From NCBI GenBank assembly GCA_035479375.1, contig DATIIT010000011.1, forward strand, positions 1 to 46,871: a stretch of DNA of 46,871 bases. Direction: 5' to 3'. This document shows positions 30,351 to 39,159 of this stretch, piece by piece. The position numbers were made by a program, and so were the translations under genes. The first letter of the stretch is position 1; every line of letters begins with the position of its first letter. The notes beneath the pieces were generated by a model. It saw only the letters and a program-made list of their open reading frames with translations, had not been told where the DNA came from and searched no databases. This DNA is from PMNU01 sp035479375 (lineage in GTDB: Bacteria > Patescibacteriota > Saccharimonadia > Saccharimonadales > UBA4665).

Positions 30351-31079
30351 TTACAGCTTGGCGAGGGCGGCAGTGATGGCCTCTACCAGGTGCTCGGCAA
30401 TGGCCACGGCCTTGTGGTAGTGCGGTGGCACGTCTTTGCCGTGGGCGATCTCGTTGACCAGCTCGGCGGTCTCCATGAGGTCTTCGTTGATCACGATATA
30501 GTAATAGTCGCGCTCCAGCGCGTGGCGGATTTCGTTTAGCGCGCTCTGGTAGCGGTTTTTGAGGTCGGTAGTGTCAATTTTGCCGGCCTCTTTGTAGCGG
30601 GCGAGCAGGCGCTCGTTCCAGACTTCGTAGCTGGGCGGCAGTAAAAAAACGGCCCTGGCGTTGAGGCCAAGGGCGTGGTAGGCGTCGACGCCTTGGGTTT
30701 CTACGTCGTTGCAGGCAATTTTGTGGGCGTCCTGCGCGCGCTTGATTTCGGCGATGCTGGTGCCGTAGACGTTGTCGGCGTGCACAATCTGCACTTCGGT
30801 GAACTGGCCGCCGTCTACCATCTGTTCCATGGTGGGGAAATCCACGAAGTGGTAGTGGACGTCTTGCTGTTCATAGGCGCGCATTGGGCGCGTGGTGTGC
30901 GAGATGAGGAACTGGTATTGGTCCGGATACGTCTCGAGCAAATAGTCCAGGATGGCGTTTTTGCCGGCGCCGGTAATGCCCACGGTAAACAGGAGTGGGG
31001 CATGGCGGATGGGGTCGAGTGCCTCCCGGGACACCGTATAGGCGGCGACTTTGTCCTTGAGCCTGTCGTCTAATTCCAT
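30351..31079 (-). CDS. Guanylate kinase-like protein (1)
   Basis: 242 residues from the ATG at 31079. The P-loop G-I-T-G-A-G-K-N-A-I (about 34-43) has Asn where Ser/Thr usually follows Lys. The GMP-binding region S-H-T-T-R-P-M-R-A-Y-E-Q-Q-D-V-H-Y-H-F (about 60-78) and D-V-E-T-Q-G (near 123) are recognisable. The protein is longer than canonical Gmk (about 205). It would phosphorylate GMP or a related nucleotide if active. A second, different homologue lies upstream on the same strand. Confidence 0.75.
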   Translation of the reverse strand: MELDDRLKDKVAAYTVSREALDPIRHAPLLFTVGITGAGKNAILDYLLETYPDQYQFLISHTTRPMRAYEQQDVHYHFVDFPTMEQMVDGGQFTEVQIVHADNVYGTSIAEIKRAQDAHKIACNDVETQGVDAYHALGLNARAVFLLPPSYEVWNERLLARYKEAGKIDTTDLKNRYQSALNEIRHALERDYYYIVINEDLMETAELVNEIAHGKDVPPHYHKAVAIAEHLVEAITAALAKL

Positions 31080-31085
31080 GTGTCT

Positions 31086-31091
31086 ACTATA
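31086..31091 (-). promoter_or_regulatory. -10 element of guanylate kinase-like gene 1
   Basis: TATAGT on the minus strand, 6 bases before the ATG at 31079. Confidence 0.5.
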
Positions 31092-31148
31092 CACAACTCT
31101 GGCTATTTTTCCACCATGTTTAACACATTGGACAACAAGTGGAAAAAT

Positions 31149-31823
31149 TTAGGCCGCGGGCAGGCTGGCGAGCAGTTCCTGGGCGAGCCGCCGCCCAGCC
31201 TCTTGCTGTGCGGCGTGCGGGGCGTGTTGGCCAGTGGCCAGTGCCGCGAGCCCGGCCGCCGCCGCGCCCAACCCGCCGGTGCGGTTAATAACAAACTGCA
31301 CCTCCGGCCTGGCCAGCGCAAAGGCCAGCGACTCCCGTGCTTCGGCAAAACGGGGCGCGAGCTCAGCAGCGCCCCAACCGCGTCCCGCGAGCCTGGCGTG
31401 CCAGGCGGCTGCGCTTTCCGGCAAGACATACAGCGTACGGAATGTGCGGAATGGCAGGGCACGGAATTCGTCCACGGCGCTCGAGAGCGTGGCCAGCAGC
31501 ACCGCTTTGCCCACAGGATAGTCTTCTGGTGCCGTGGCGTAGATGTGGCCAGATGGGTGCGGCACGGCGGTCACGAATTCGCCGGCGGCCATGCGGGCGC
31601 GGGCCTCTTCCAGCCCACGGAAATGGGCATCCACACCCTCTATTTCGTCCGGGCGCTGGGGGCGGCTAAACACGCTTACCAGCATGTGCAGCCCAGGACG
31701 TTTCGCCGCGGCCTTTATGAGCGTGGTTTTGCCCACGCCGGTCGGGCCAACAACCGCCACAAAATCAGTCCCCTGGATATGGCGTAATACATGCGGGGCA
31801 GGGCGGTAGCGGGCAGAATCCAT
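31149..31823 (-). CDS. Guanylate kinase-like protein (2)
   Basis: 224 residues. Walker A is canonical, G-P-T-G-V-G-K-T-T (26-34). The nucleotide-binding region S-R-P-Q-R-P-D-E-I-E-G-V-D-A-H-F (about 53-68) matches Gmk T-T-R-x-x-R-x-G-E-x-x-G-x-x-Y-x-F with some losses, and G-E-F-V-T-A-V-P-H-P follows. The lid and C-terminal part are Ala-rich and divergent. It starts 8 bases after lepA, so it is probably co-transcribed with it. Either this or the neighbour may be the cell's GMP kinase, or both may be specialised. Confidence 0.72.
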   Translation of the reverse strand: MDSARYRPAPHVLRHIQGTDFVAVVGPTGVGKTTLIKAAAKRPGLHMLVSVFSRPQRPDEIEGVDAHFRGLEEARARMAAGEFVTAVPHPSGHIYATAPEDYPVGKAVLLATLSSAVDEFRALPFRTFRTLYVLPESAAAWHARLAGRGWGAAELAPRFAEARESLAFALARPEVQFVINRTGGLGAAAAGLAALATGQHAPHAAQQEAGRRLAQELLASLPAA

Positions 31824-31831
31824 TGCCCTAT

Positions 31832-33610
31832 TTAATCGCGCTTCAGCATCACCGTAAAGGCCTCGGCCGGGATGTCTACCTTGCCGAAGCGCTTCAGGCG
31901 CTTTTTGCCCTTGGCTTGCTTGGCCAAAACCTTCTTCTTGCGCGAGACGTCGCCGCCGTACAGCCCGGTGGTCACATCTTTGCGGAAGGCGCTGATGTCT
32001 TCGCGGGCGATAAACTTGCCGCCAATGGCCGCCTGCAAACTCACGGCAAACTGCTGGCGCGGGATGACGTCCTTTAGTTTTTCCACCACTTCGCGGCCCA
32101 GGCGGTCGGCCTCGGTGCGGTGCACCATGAGGCTCAGCGAGTCCATTTTTTCGCCAGCCACGTAAAAGTCGAGCTTCACCAGGTCTTCGGCACGGTAATC
32201 GGCCAGCTCGTAGTTAAACGAGCCGTAGCCGCTGGTGAGGCTCTTCAGCTGGTCGTAAAAGTCGGTCAACAGGTTGGCGAGCGGCGCCTCAAAGCTCACC
32301 AGCGCGCGTTCGTCAATGTAGCTGAGGTTTTTGTGCAACCCGCGCTTCTGGTTAATGAGCTGGATGATCGGCCCCACATACGTCTGCGGCGCCACGATTT
32401 CGCCGCGGATCCACGGCTCGCGGATTTCCTTGATTTTGGCCACGTCCGGCAGGTCGGCGGCGCTCTTAATGTCCACTTCTTCGCCGCCCAACAGGGTAAT
32501 TTGGTAGTCGGTGCTGGGGTTGGTCACCACCAGGTCCAGGTTGTATTCGCGCTCCAAACGCTCGCGCACAATGTCCATGTGCAGCAAACCCAAGAAGCCC
32601 ACGCGCACGCCAAAGCCCAAAACCGGCGAGTTTTCCGGCTCAAACTGCAGCGCGCTGTCGCTTAAGCTCAGCTTTTCGATGGCTTCCTTTAGCTCGTTGT
32701 AGTGCTCGTTGCTGTCCGGGAAAAAGCCGGCGTACACAAACGGCTTCACGTCTTGGTAGCCGGGCAGGGGGGCGCTGGCTGGGGCTTTGGCCAGGGTGAC
32801 GGTGTCGCCCACTTTGGCTTCGCGCGTGCTTTTTAGGTTGGTCACGATGTAGCCAATCTCCCCTGTTTCCAACGAGCTAAGCGGGGACATGTCCGGCTTG
32901 AGCGCGCCCACCTCCAGGGCAATGCCGCTGGCGTCGGCGGCCAGCATTTTGATGTGCCCGCCCTTGCCGATGCGGCCGTCCACAGCACGGACGTACAGGA
33001 TTACGCCGCGGTAATCGTCGTAGTAGCTGTCAAAAATGAGCGCGCGGGTAGGTTTGCTAGCGTCGCCTGCGGGCTGCGGCACGTCTTGCACCACGCGCTC
33101 CAAAACTGCGCCTACGCCCTGCCCGGTTTTGGCGCTAATCTGCAAAATGTCCTCGTACTTGCAGCCCAGCAGGCTGACGATTTCGGCGCCCACGCGCTCC
33201 ACATCCGACGCCGGCAAGTCAATTTTGTTGAGCACCGGGATAATGGTGAGGTCGGCAGCCATGGCCAAATACACGTTGGCCAGCGTTTGCGCCTGCATGC
33301 CCTGCGTGGCGTCCACCACCAAAATGGCGCCCTCGCACGCCTCCAGGCTGCGCGACACCTCGTAGCTAAAGTCCACGTGCCCAGGCGTATCAATGAGGTT
33401 GAGCTGGAAGCCCTTGTAATCCATGCGCACCGGCTGCAGCTTAATGGTAATGCCCCGCTCGCGCTCCAAATCCATGCGGTCCAGCAGCTGCTCCTTCATG
33501 AGGCGCTTCTCTACGGTGCCGGTCATCTCTAGCAAGCGGTCGGCCAGCGTGCTCTTGCCGTGGTCGATGTGCGCGATAATGCAGAAGTTGCGGATGTGGT
33601 CTTGCTTCAT
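31832..33610 (-). CDS. lepA: Elongation factor 4 (LepA)
   Basis: 592 residues, close to the family length. G1 is A-H-I-D-H-G-K-S-T, G2 includes R-G-I-T-I-K, G3 is D-T-P-G-H-V-D-F, G4 is N-K-I-D-L-P. EF-G-like domains follow, and the LepA-specific C-terminal domain holds R-Q-Q-F-A-V-S-L-Q-A-A-I-G-G-K-F-I-A-R-E and K-K-K-V-L-A-K-Q-A-K-G-K-K-R-L-K. It is a ribosomal GTPase linked to 30S assembly and translocation under stress. It is leaderless and divergent from the caspase-like gene. Confidence 0.97.
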   Translation of the reverse strand: MKQDHIRNFCIIAHIDHGKSTLADRLLEMTGTVEKRLMKEQLLDRMDLERERGITIKLQPVRMDYKGFQLNLIDTPGHVDFSYEVSRSLEACEGAILVVDATQGMQAQTLANVYLAMAADLTIIPVLNKIDLPASDVERVGAEIVSLLGCKYEDILQISAKTGQGVGAVLERVVQDVPQPAGDASKPTRALIFDSYYDDYRGVILYVRAVDGRIGKGGHIKMLAADASGIALEVGALKPDMSPLSSLETGEIGYIVTNLKSTREAKVGDTVTLAKAPASAPLPGYQDVKPFVYAGFFPDSNEHYNELKEAIEKLSLSDSALQFEPENSPVLGFGVRVGFLGLLHMDIVRERLEREYNLDLVVTNPSTDYQITLLGGEEVDIKSAADLPDVAKIKEIREPWIRGEIVAPQTYVGPIIQLINQKRGLHKNLSYIDERALVSFEAPLANLLTDFYDQLKSLTSGYGSFNYELADYRAEDLVKLDFYVAGEKMDSLSLMVHRTEADRLGREVVEKLKDVIPRQQFAVSLQAAIGGKFIAREDISAFRKDVTTGLYGGDVSRKKKVLAKQAKGKKRLKRFGKVDIPAEAFTVMLKRD

Positions 33611-33618
33611 TGCCCATC

Positions 33619-33624
33619 ATTATA
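33619..33624 (-). promoter_or_regulatory. -10 element of lepA
   Basis: TATAAT on the minus strand, 8 bases before the lepA ATG. Confidence 0.6.
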
Positions 33625-33650
33625 ACAGAGGTGCGCCAAACTGCCGAGCA

Positions 33651-33679
33651 TTGTACATAAAAGCAGTTTATTTTATAAT
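33651..33679 (+). promoter_or_regulatory. Promoter of caspase-like gene
   Basis: TTGTAC (33651-33656), 17 bases, TATAAT (33674-33679). The ATG at 33688 is 8 bases further; leaderless. Confidence 0.7.
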
Positions 33680-33687
33680 CACTCGTT

Positions 33688-34677
33688 ATGCCCACACCTG
33701 CTGAGCTAAGTATCGCGACTTATTCCACCAAACTCGGCACCGAGCCCATACACAACCCAGATTTATTCGACCGTGACGCCGCCAACCGCTACTTAGAGAG
33801 CTGCGGCCTGGACTGGGACAGCTTGCGTTTTGTATGGGAGGACATCGGCTACGGGCAAGCCACTGATTCCAATGGCGAAACGTCCGACGACACCATGACC
33901 ACTGAGGAATATGCCGCCAGCAGCGTGCAGCGCATTGCAGCGCTCGAACGGTGGCAGCCGGGCAGTGCCAGCGCCATTAATGCCGGCAACCACATCTATA
34001 GTTTTGGGCGCGTGCCGCTTAACTCACTCAAGCACCAATATCGCCGGCAGCAGCATCAGGGGAACTATCGGCGGCGCATCTGGGCTGCCGTGGTGATGCA
34101 TGACTTTAACGGCGCACTCCTAGACAGCATGGCTTGCCTGGACCGCGCCTGGGAAATGCTCGACCAGGATGGCGACACCGACATTACCATTAAAGAATTC
34201 CACGACACCGACATAGCACTTGAGGAGCTCGAACGCGACGCCTTCGCCTGGAGGCGCGACCGGAACAACCCGTCCACTGCCGAGGTTGTCGCGTTCATTG
34301 GCCACGGCGACCCCGACGGCATCCTGGTGCACAGATGGCAGAATGGCCGGGGCATGGGGGAAAACCGCATCTCATACCCCGACGTCAGCGGCGCCCTTGG
34401 CGGCGCCGTGCTTGGCATTTCCAGCCCGCGCACGGTTGTGCTGCTGGATAGCTGTTCCGGGGCGGCCGGCGAGCAAAATATTGCCCGCGCCTTGCACGAA
34501 CGCACCGGTTTGCATGTTATTGGCGCCCGGGATCAGGTAGAGACACTTTCGCTGCGCTTTACACCGCGCGGCCGCGGTGCGCTACAGGTGACGCCCGGTT
34601 TCTACACCGCTAGGCAGCAAGGCAGCCGCTATATCCGCCATCGGTCGCCGGCAAAACACTACCGGCCGGCCGCATAG
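33688..34677 (+). CDS. Caspase-like (clan CD) cysteine peptidase with EF-hand loop
   Basis: 329 residues, no signal peptide. The C-terminal half carries the clan CD catalytic pair: V-V-A-F-I-G-H-G-D-P-D-G (His206 followed by Gly) and T-V-V-L-L-D-S-C-S-G-A-A (Cys256). The order, the strand before each residue and the D-S-C-S-G sequence fit metacaspase/orthocaspase-like enzymes. Just before it lies D-Q-D-G-D-T-D-I-T-I-K-E (159-170), a 12-residue EF-hand calcium loop with acidic residues at 1, 3, 5, 7 and 12, though position 6 is Thr, not Gly. The N-terminal 150 residues are unrecognised. Metacaspases are often calcium-dependent, so calcium control is plausible but inferred. A CHAT or other caspase-fold branch is also possible. 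Confidence 0.7.
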   Translation: MPTPAELSIATYSTKLGTEPIHNPDLFDRDAANRYLESCGLDWDSLRFVWEDIGYGQATDSNGETSDDTMTTEEYAASSVQRIAALERWQPGSASAINAGNHIYSFGRVPLNSLKHQYRRQQHQGNYRRRIWAAVVMHDFNGALLDSMACLDRAWEMLDQDGDTDITIKEFHDTDIALEELERDAFAWRRDRNNPSTAEVVAFIGHGDPDGILVHRWQNGRGMGENRISYPDVSGALGGAVLGISSPRTVVLLDSCSGAAGEQNIARALHERTGLHVIGARDQVETLSLRFTPRGRGALQVTPGFYTARQQGSRYIRHRSPAKHYRPAA

Positions 34678-34679
34678 CG

Positions 34680-36284
34680 CTACAGCGAGTCCCGCACCCG
34701 CCCCAAAACCAGCCGCTTCAGCCCGTTAAAAATCGGCCGCGCCTCATCCAGCCCAAATAGGCCAGAGAGCGCCACGTGCACTACAAACACCGCCGCGCCG
34801 ATAATGCCTAACTTAGTGGCCAAAGACAGGCCAAGGTCGCCCGCCCCCAGCGGCAAAAACCCCACGGTAAGATAACCCGCCACCATGCTGAACCCGCCCA
34901 CCGACACAATCCGCCCAATGCCGCCCCAAAACTGCATGTTGAGCAGCCCGCGGTCGCGTCCCACCATAATGGCGGACAAAATAAACACCTCAGCCATAGA
35001 TGCCAGCGACGCCGACAACGCCAAGCCAACAATGCCGTACGAGCCCTTCCGCGCCAGCCACGCCGCCAGCGCGATGTTGAGCGCAATCGTAAACACCGAC
35101 ACAAACAGCGGCGTGCGCGTATCTTTGCGGGCATAAAACCAGCGCGACACAATGGTGTACATCGTGCGGAAAAAGATAGCTACCGTCAGGTACCCAAAAA
35201 TGAGCGCGATGGGCTGCGAGTTGCGCGAGTAAATAAGGTGCGCCAGGTAGCCGCGCCCAAAGAACGCCGTGATAACCACTGGGATCGTCACCCAAATCAT
35301 AAAGCGGAGGATGCGCAGGAAGTCGCGCCGGAACAGGTCCGGCCGCCCCTGGCTGAGCCGCGCCGCCAGCCGCGGGAAGGCCGCGGTAGAAATGGCCGTG
35401 CCAATCAGCATCACCGGCGCAGATTGCAGCGTGCTGGCGTTATTATAGTAGCTGACGTTTCCCTGCCCGAGCCGCTGGGCAAAGTTGGTCTCCACAATAA
35501 CTTGCAGCTGGTCCATGCCTTGGTCTAGGGAGCGCGGCGGCAGCTGCTTGAGCACCGTCCTGAAATCGGCGCTGCGCCACATAATTTTTGGGCGCCAGCT
35601 AAAGCGCGTGCCAATCAGGCCAAAACACACCACGCCCAGCTGCGCCAAGCCGCCCACCAGCGCACCCACGCCCAGGCCTTTGAGCCCAAAACCAGTGTGC
35701 CGGAACACGTAAATGCTCATAATAATCGACACATTGTAAAACAGCGGCGCAATGGCAAAGAAAAAGAACCGGCCTAGCGTCTGCTGCACACTGGTGAGGA
35801 TGCCAGACACCGTAAACAACAGCGGGTTAAGCGCCAAAAACCGCATAATGACCGTGGCGTTGTGCAGCTGCGCAGGGCTCAGGTTAGGCGCCACAATGTG
35901 CCTCACCAGCGGCTCGGCAAACACAAAAATAACCAGCGCCACCACAAACATAACAATGCTTAGCAGGTTAAGTAAACTGGCGCAGAGCTCCCACATCCCT
36001 TTGCGGTCGCCTTTGTGCAGATGGTCGGCCAAAATGGGGATGAAGGCCACGCCCAAAACCCCGGCCGCAATGGTGTAAAAGAAAAAGTCTGGGATGTTGA
36101 AGGCGGCGAAATAGGCATCGGTGCTGTTGGGCCCGGTAGACAAAAAGTTGGCGTTCACCAGCTTGGTGCGTAAGAAGCCCAAAACCTGCCCGATGGCGGC
36201 CGACGAAATCAACAACAACGCCACGTTGGACAGTGGTATGAGCTTCTTTATTTTAGAGTTGGCGGCGGGCGTTTTTTCTTGCAT
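34680..36284 (-). CDS. murJ: Lipid II flippase MurJ (MviN family)
   Basis: 534 residues with about 14 hydrophobic segments. The N-terminal region has S-S-A-A-I-G-Q-V-L-G-F-L-R-T-K-L-V, the family's first-helix signature, and N-I-P-D-F-F-F-Y-T near 87. G-V-L-G-V-A-F-I-P-I-L follows. MurJ flips undecaprenyl-linked peptidoglycan precursor across the inner membrane, so the cell makes a wall. It ends 2 bases from the convergent caspase-like gene and is downstream of ftsH. Confidence 0.95.
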   Translation of the reverse strand: MQEKTPAANSKIKKLIPLSNVALLLISSAAIGQVLGFLRTKLVNANFLSTGPNSTDAYFAAFNIPDFFFYTIAAGVLGVAFIPILADHLHKGDRKGMWELCASLLNLLSIVMFVVALVIFVFAEPLVRHIVAPNLSPAQLHNATVIMRFLALNPLLFTVSGILTSVQQTLGRFFFFAIAPLFYNVSIIMSIYVFRHTGFGLKGLGVGALVGGLAQLGVVCFGLIGTRFSWRPKIMWRSADFRTVLKQLPPRSLDQGMDQLQVIVETNFAQRLGQGNVSYYNNASTLQSAPVMLIGTAISTAAFPRLAARLSQGRPDLFRRDFLRILRFMIWVTIPVVITAFFGRGYLAHLIYSRNSQPIALIFGYLTVAIFFRTMYTIVSRWFYARKDTRTPLFVSVFTIALNIALAAWLARKGSYGIVGLALSASLASMAEVFILSAIMVGRDRGLLNMQFWGGIGRIVSVGGFSMVAGYLTVGFLPLGAGDLGLSLATKLGIIGAAVFVVHVALSGLFGLDEARPIFNGLKRLVLGRVRDSL

Positions 36285-36372
36285 TCGGCGTATTTTGATG
36301 GCTCACGTCTAAGTATATGGCAAGCTAAGCCGCAATGCCACATCAAACCTCAGATGGCCGCCGCAGCGAAGG

Positions 36373-38244
36373 CTAGTACAGCGCCGCAGCCTTCGGCATG
36401 TGCGAGCCCTTAAGCACTTCTTTAACCTCTTCGGCCTCGACCGTCTCTTTTTCCAGCAGACGGTTTTTGAGCTTCTTGAGGAACTCGACGTTAGCCTTGA
36501 GCACGGCGCGGGCGCGCACCGTCGCCTCGGTGATGAGCGCCTCCACTTCGTCGTCGATTACCTTGGCGGTTTCGTCGGAGTAGTCGCGCTCGTGCACCAT
36601 GCGCTCAATCATCATGCCTTCGTCAACGTGGAAGACCTGGTTGCGCAGCTTTTTGCCCATGCCTTGGTTAATGACCATGTCGCGGGCCAGCTCGGCGGCT
36701 TGCTGCAGGTCAGAACCAGCGCCGGTGGTGATGTGGTCCTCGCCAAACATAATTTCCTCGGCAATGCGGCCGCCCAGCATGCGCGCCAGGATGTCCTTAT
36801 ATTCCACCAAGCTGTGGTAGGATTTGTCTTCCGCCGGGATAAACCAAGTGACGCCGCCGGTGCCGCCGCGCGGGATGATGGTGACTTTGTGCACGAGGTC
36901 GCTATCTGGCAAAACGTGGCCGACAATGGCGTGGCCAGCCTCGTGGAAGGCGGTAATGTCTTTTTCTTTGTCGCTCATCACCTTGCTCTTGCGCTCGGGG
37001 CCAATGGCGACTTTCTCGAAGGCGGCGGTCACGTCCGCGCTGCTGATCTCTTTGTGGTTGAGCCGGGCGGCGATAATGGCCGACTCGTTGGCGATGTTGG
37101 CCAAATCCGCGCCAGAAGAGCCGGCAGATTTAGCGGCCAGGGCGTCGAGGTCCACGTGCGCGGCTAGCGGCTTCTTGGCAAAGTGGACTTTTAGGATGGC
37201 CTCGCGGTCTTTGCGCTCCGGCAAGCCAATGTTTACGCGGCGGTCGAAGCGGCCAGGGCGGAGCAGGGCAGGGTCGAGCACATCGGCGCGGTTGGTGGCA
37301 GCCAGCACAATGACGTTTTGGCCTTGCTCAAAGCCGTCCATTTCCACCAGGATCTGGTTCAGGGTTTGTTCGCGTTCGTCGTGGCCGCCGCCCATGCCGG
37401 AGCCGCGGCGGCGCCCCACAGCGTCAATTTCGTCCACAAAGATAATGCACGGTGCGTTCTTTTTAGCCTTTGCAAACAAATCACGAACACGGCTGGCACC
37501 AACGCCCACGAACATCTCCACAAACTCCGAACCGGAAATGCTAAAGAACGGCACGTTGGCTTCGCCAGCCACGGCGCGGGCCAGCATGGTCTTGCCGGTG
37601 CCGGGAGGCCCTACCAGCAGCACGCCCTTGGGGATGCGCGCGCCTAAGTTGGCGAACTTCTTGGGGAACTTCAGAAACTCCACCACTTCTTGCAGGTCTT
37701 GCTTGGCCTCGTTGCTGCCGGCGATGTCCTCAAACGTCACCTTGTCTTTCTCGTTGCCGTACAAACGCGCGCGGCTCTTGCCAAAGCTCAGCGCCTGGTT
37801 GCCCTGCCCTTGCGCGCTGCGCAGCATAATAAACAGCACGATGCTGATAATCACCACCGGCAAAATCGCCTCCAACAGCGACGTCACATTGGAGCCGGTG
37901 CTGCTCTCGGCCTTGTAGGAAATCACTGATTTTGAGGTGTTAAAACCTTCTTCTTTGAGGCTGGCGTTGGGGTCGGTGTAGGTCTTAAGTGTGGGGTCTT
38001 TTTGGCCGAGCTTGGTGATGGTCACCTGGTTGCCGGCAACCTCTAGCTTGCCGTAGGCGCCGTCGTTGTTCTCGGAAATCGCCTGGGTTAGCGGGATGGT
38101 CTTAAGGTTGCCGCCCTGCCCGTAGGCTGCCAGCATAATCAACACAAAGATAATGATGATGGCGATAAAGCCCACGCTGCGGTAGCTGCGTTTGTTATTG
38201 TTGCCCCTGTTGCTGGGGCGGAAAGGTTTGTTCGAATTATCCAT
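36373..38244 (-). CDS. ftsH: ATP-dependent zinc metalloprotease FtsH
   Basis: 623 residues. Two membrane helices (about 25-43 and 127-146) flank a small external domain. The AAA+ module has Walker A G-P-P-G-T-G-K-T-M, Walker B F-V-D-E-I-D-A-V-G and the second region R-P-G-R-F-D-R-R. The zinc site is H-E-A-G-H with a distal D near G-A-G-S-D-L-Q-Q-A. It degrades membrane and short-lived cytosolic proteins. It starts 16 bases after the tilS stop on the same strand but has its own leaderless promoter. Confidence 0.98.
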   Translation of the reverse strand: MDNSNKPFRPSNRGNNNKRSYRSVGFIAIIIIFVLIMLAAYGQGGNLKTIPLTQAISENNDGAYGKLEVAGNQVTITKLGQKDPTLKTYTDPNASLKEEGFNTSKSVISYKAESSTGSNVTSLLEAILPVVIISIVLFIMLRSAQGQGNQALSFGKSRARLYGNEKDKVTFEDIAGSNEAKQDLQEVVEFLKFPKKFANLGARIPKGVLLVGPPGTGKTMLARAVAGEANVPFFSISGSEFVEMFVGVGASRVRDLFAKAKKNAPCIIFVDEIDAVGRRRGSGMGGGHDEREQTLNQILVEMDGFEQGQNVIVLAATNRADVLDPALLRPGRFDRRVNIGLPERKDREAILKVHFAKKPLAAHVDLDALAAKSAGSSGADLANIANESAIIAARLNHKEISSADVTAAFEKVAIGPERKSKVMSDKEKDITAFHEAGHAIVGHVLPDSDLVHKVTIIPRGGTGGVTWFIPAEDKSYHSLVEYKDILARMLGGRIAEEIMFGEDHITTGAGSDLQQAAELARDMVINQGMGKKLRNQVFHVDEGMMIERMVHERDYSDETAKVIDDEVEALITEATVRARAVLKANVEFLKKLKNRLLEKETVEAEEVKEVLKGSHMPKAAALY

Positions 38245-38252
38245 ATGAGGGC

Positions 38253-38258
38253 ATTATA
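38253..38258 (-). promoter_or_regulatory. -10 element of ftsH
   Basis: TATAAT on the minus strand, 8 bases before the ftsH ATG. Confidence 0.6.
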
Positions 38259-38260
38259 CA

Positions 38261-39139
38261 CTACCGAAGGGCGGCACGCTGCGCCAAGGTGATGTTGTTT
38301 TTGCCCGCGGCGAGCGTGTGCGTGGCGCTGACGTCGGCCTGCTTGCCCGGGCGGGCGGTTTTAGCAAACACTACCAGGCGCTGGATGCCAGCACGGTCAG
38401 TGCCGAGGTTATGGCGCCGCAGCCACAGCGCCATAACCTCGCTGGAGACAGCGTGCGGCAGCCGGATGAACCAGCCGCGGTCAAGTTCCGGCGTGGCAAC
38501 ATACGGCTCCAGCAGCCGGCCAAGCTTTTCGTCCAGCCGGTGCGCCTTGGCAATGTGCCGCAGCAGCTTGCGGCGTTTGGCCGGTGTCAGCCGCGGCGTG
38601 ACGTGCTGGCGCAGATAGTTGCGGCGGTAGCGGTCGTCTTGGTTGGTGCCATCCTCGCGCCAGCTGAGGCCGTGCGCCTCGGCATAGTCGCGCAGTTGTT
38701 GTTTGGGGATGTGGAGCAGCGGCCGCACAACCGTATCTGTTGAGCGCAAAGCGCTGAGCCCCCGCGGGCCGGTGCCGCGCAGCATGTTGAGGAGCGCTGT
38801 CTCGATGGCATCGTCTTGGTGGTGGGCGGTCACCACCGCGTCAGCGCCGTGCTCTTCCCTAGCCTGGTGCAGAAAAGCGTAGCGGGCGGCGCGGGCGGTG
38901 GCCTCGCTGGCATCTGGACCAAGGTTGCCGCGGGCAAACACAAAGGGCAACCCATATCGCCAGGCGAGCCGCTGCACGAGCAGGCGGTCGGCGCCGGAAT
39001 CCGGGCGGATGCCGTGGTCAAAATGCGCCACCACCAGCTGCACGCCCGGCTGGTGCCGCAATATGTCAAATAGCACCACCGAATCCACCCCGCCGCTCAC
39101 GGCCAGCACGTATTTTCCAGGTTTGACGTCCGTCTCCAT
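38261..39139 (-). CDS. tilS: tRNA(Ile)-lysidine synthase TilS
   Basis: 292 residues. The PP-loop is V-S-G-G-V-D-S (15-21), then H-F-D-H-G-I-R near 39 and A-H-H-Q-D-D-A-I-E-T near 104, all TilS hallmarks. It converts C34 of tRNA-Ile2 (CAU) to lysidine so that it reads AUA. The C-terminal domain seen in E. coli is short here, as in several compact TilS proteins. The tRNA with anticodon CAT nearby (39826) does not have the C4-G69/C5-G68 pairs known to guide TilS, so its substrate tRNA is probably elsewhere. Confidence 0.95.
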   Translation of the reverse strand: METDVKPGKYVLAVSGGVDSVVLFDILRHQPGVQLVVAHFDHGIRPDSGADRLLVQRLAWRYGLPFVFARGNLGPDASEATARAARYAFLHQAREEHGADAVVTAHHQDDAIETALLNMLRGTGPRGLSALRSTDTVVRPLLHIPKQQLRDYAEAHGLSWREDGTNQDDRYRRNYLRQHVTPRLTPAKRRKLLRHIAKAHRLDEKLGRLLEPYVATPELDRGWFIRLPHAVSSEVMALWLRRHNLGTDRAGIQRLVVFAKTARPGKQADVSATHTLAAGKNNITLAQRAALR

Positions 39140-39143
39140 TAGC

Positions 39144-39153
39144 TATAATCTTA
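39144..39153. promoter_or_regulatory. Overlapping divergent -10 elements of tilS and HD gene
   Basis: TATAAT on the plus strand (39144-39149) serves the HD gene, ATG 10 bases further. TAAGAT on the minus strand (39153-39148) serves tilS, ATG 8 bases further. They overlap by two bases. Confidence 0.55.
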
Positions 39154-39159
39154 ACAGAT

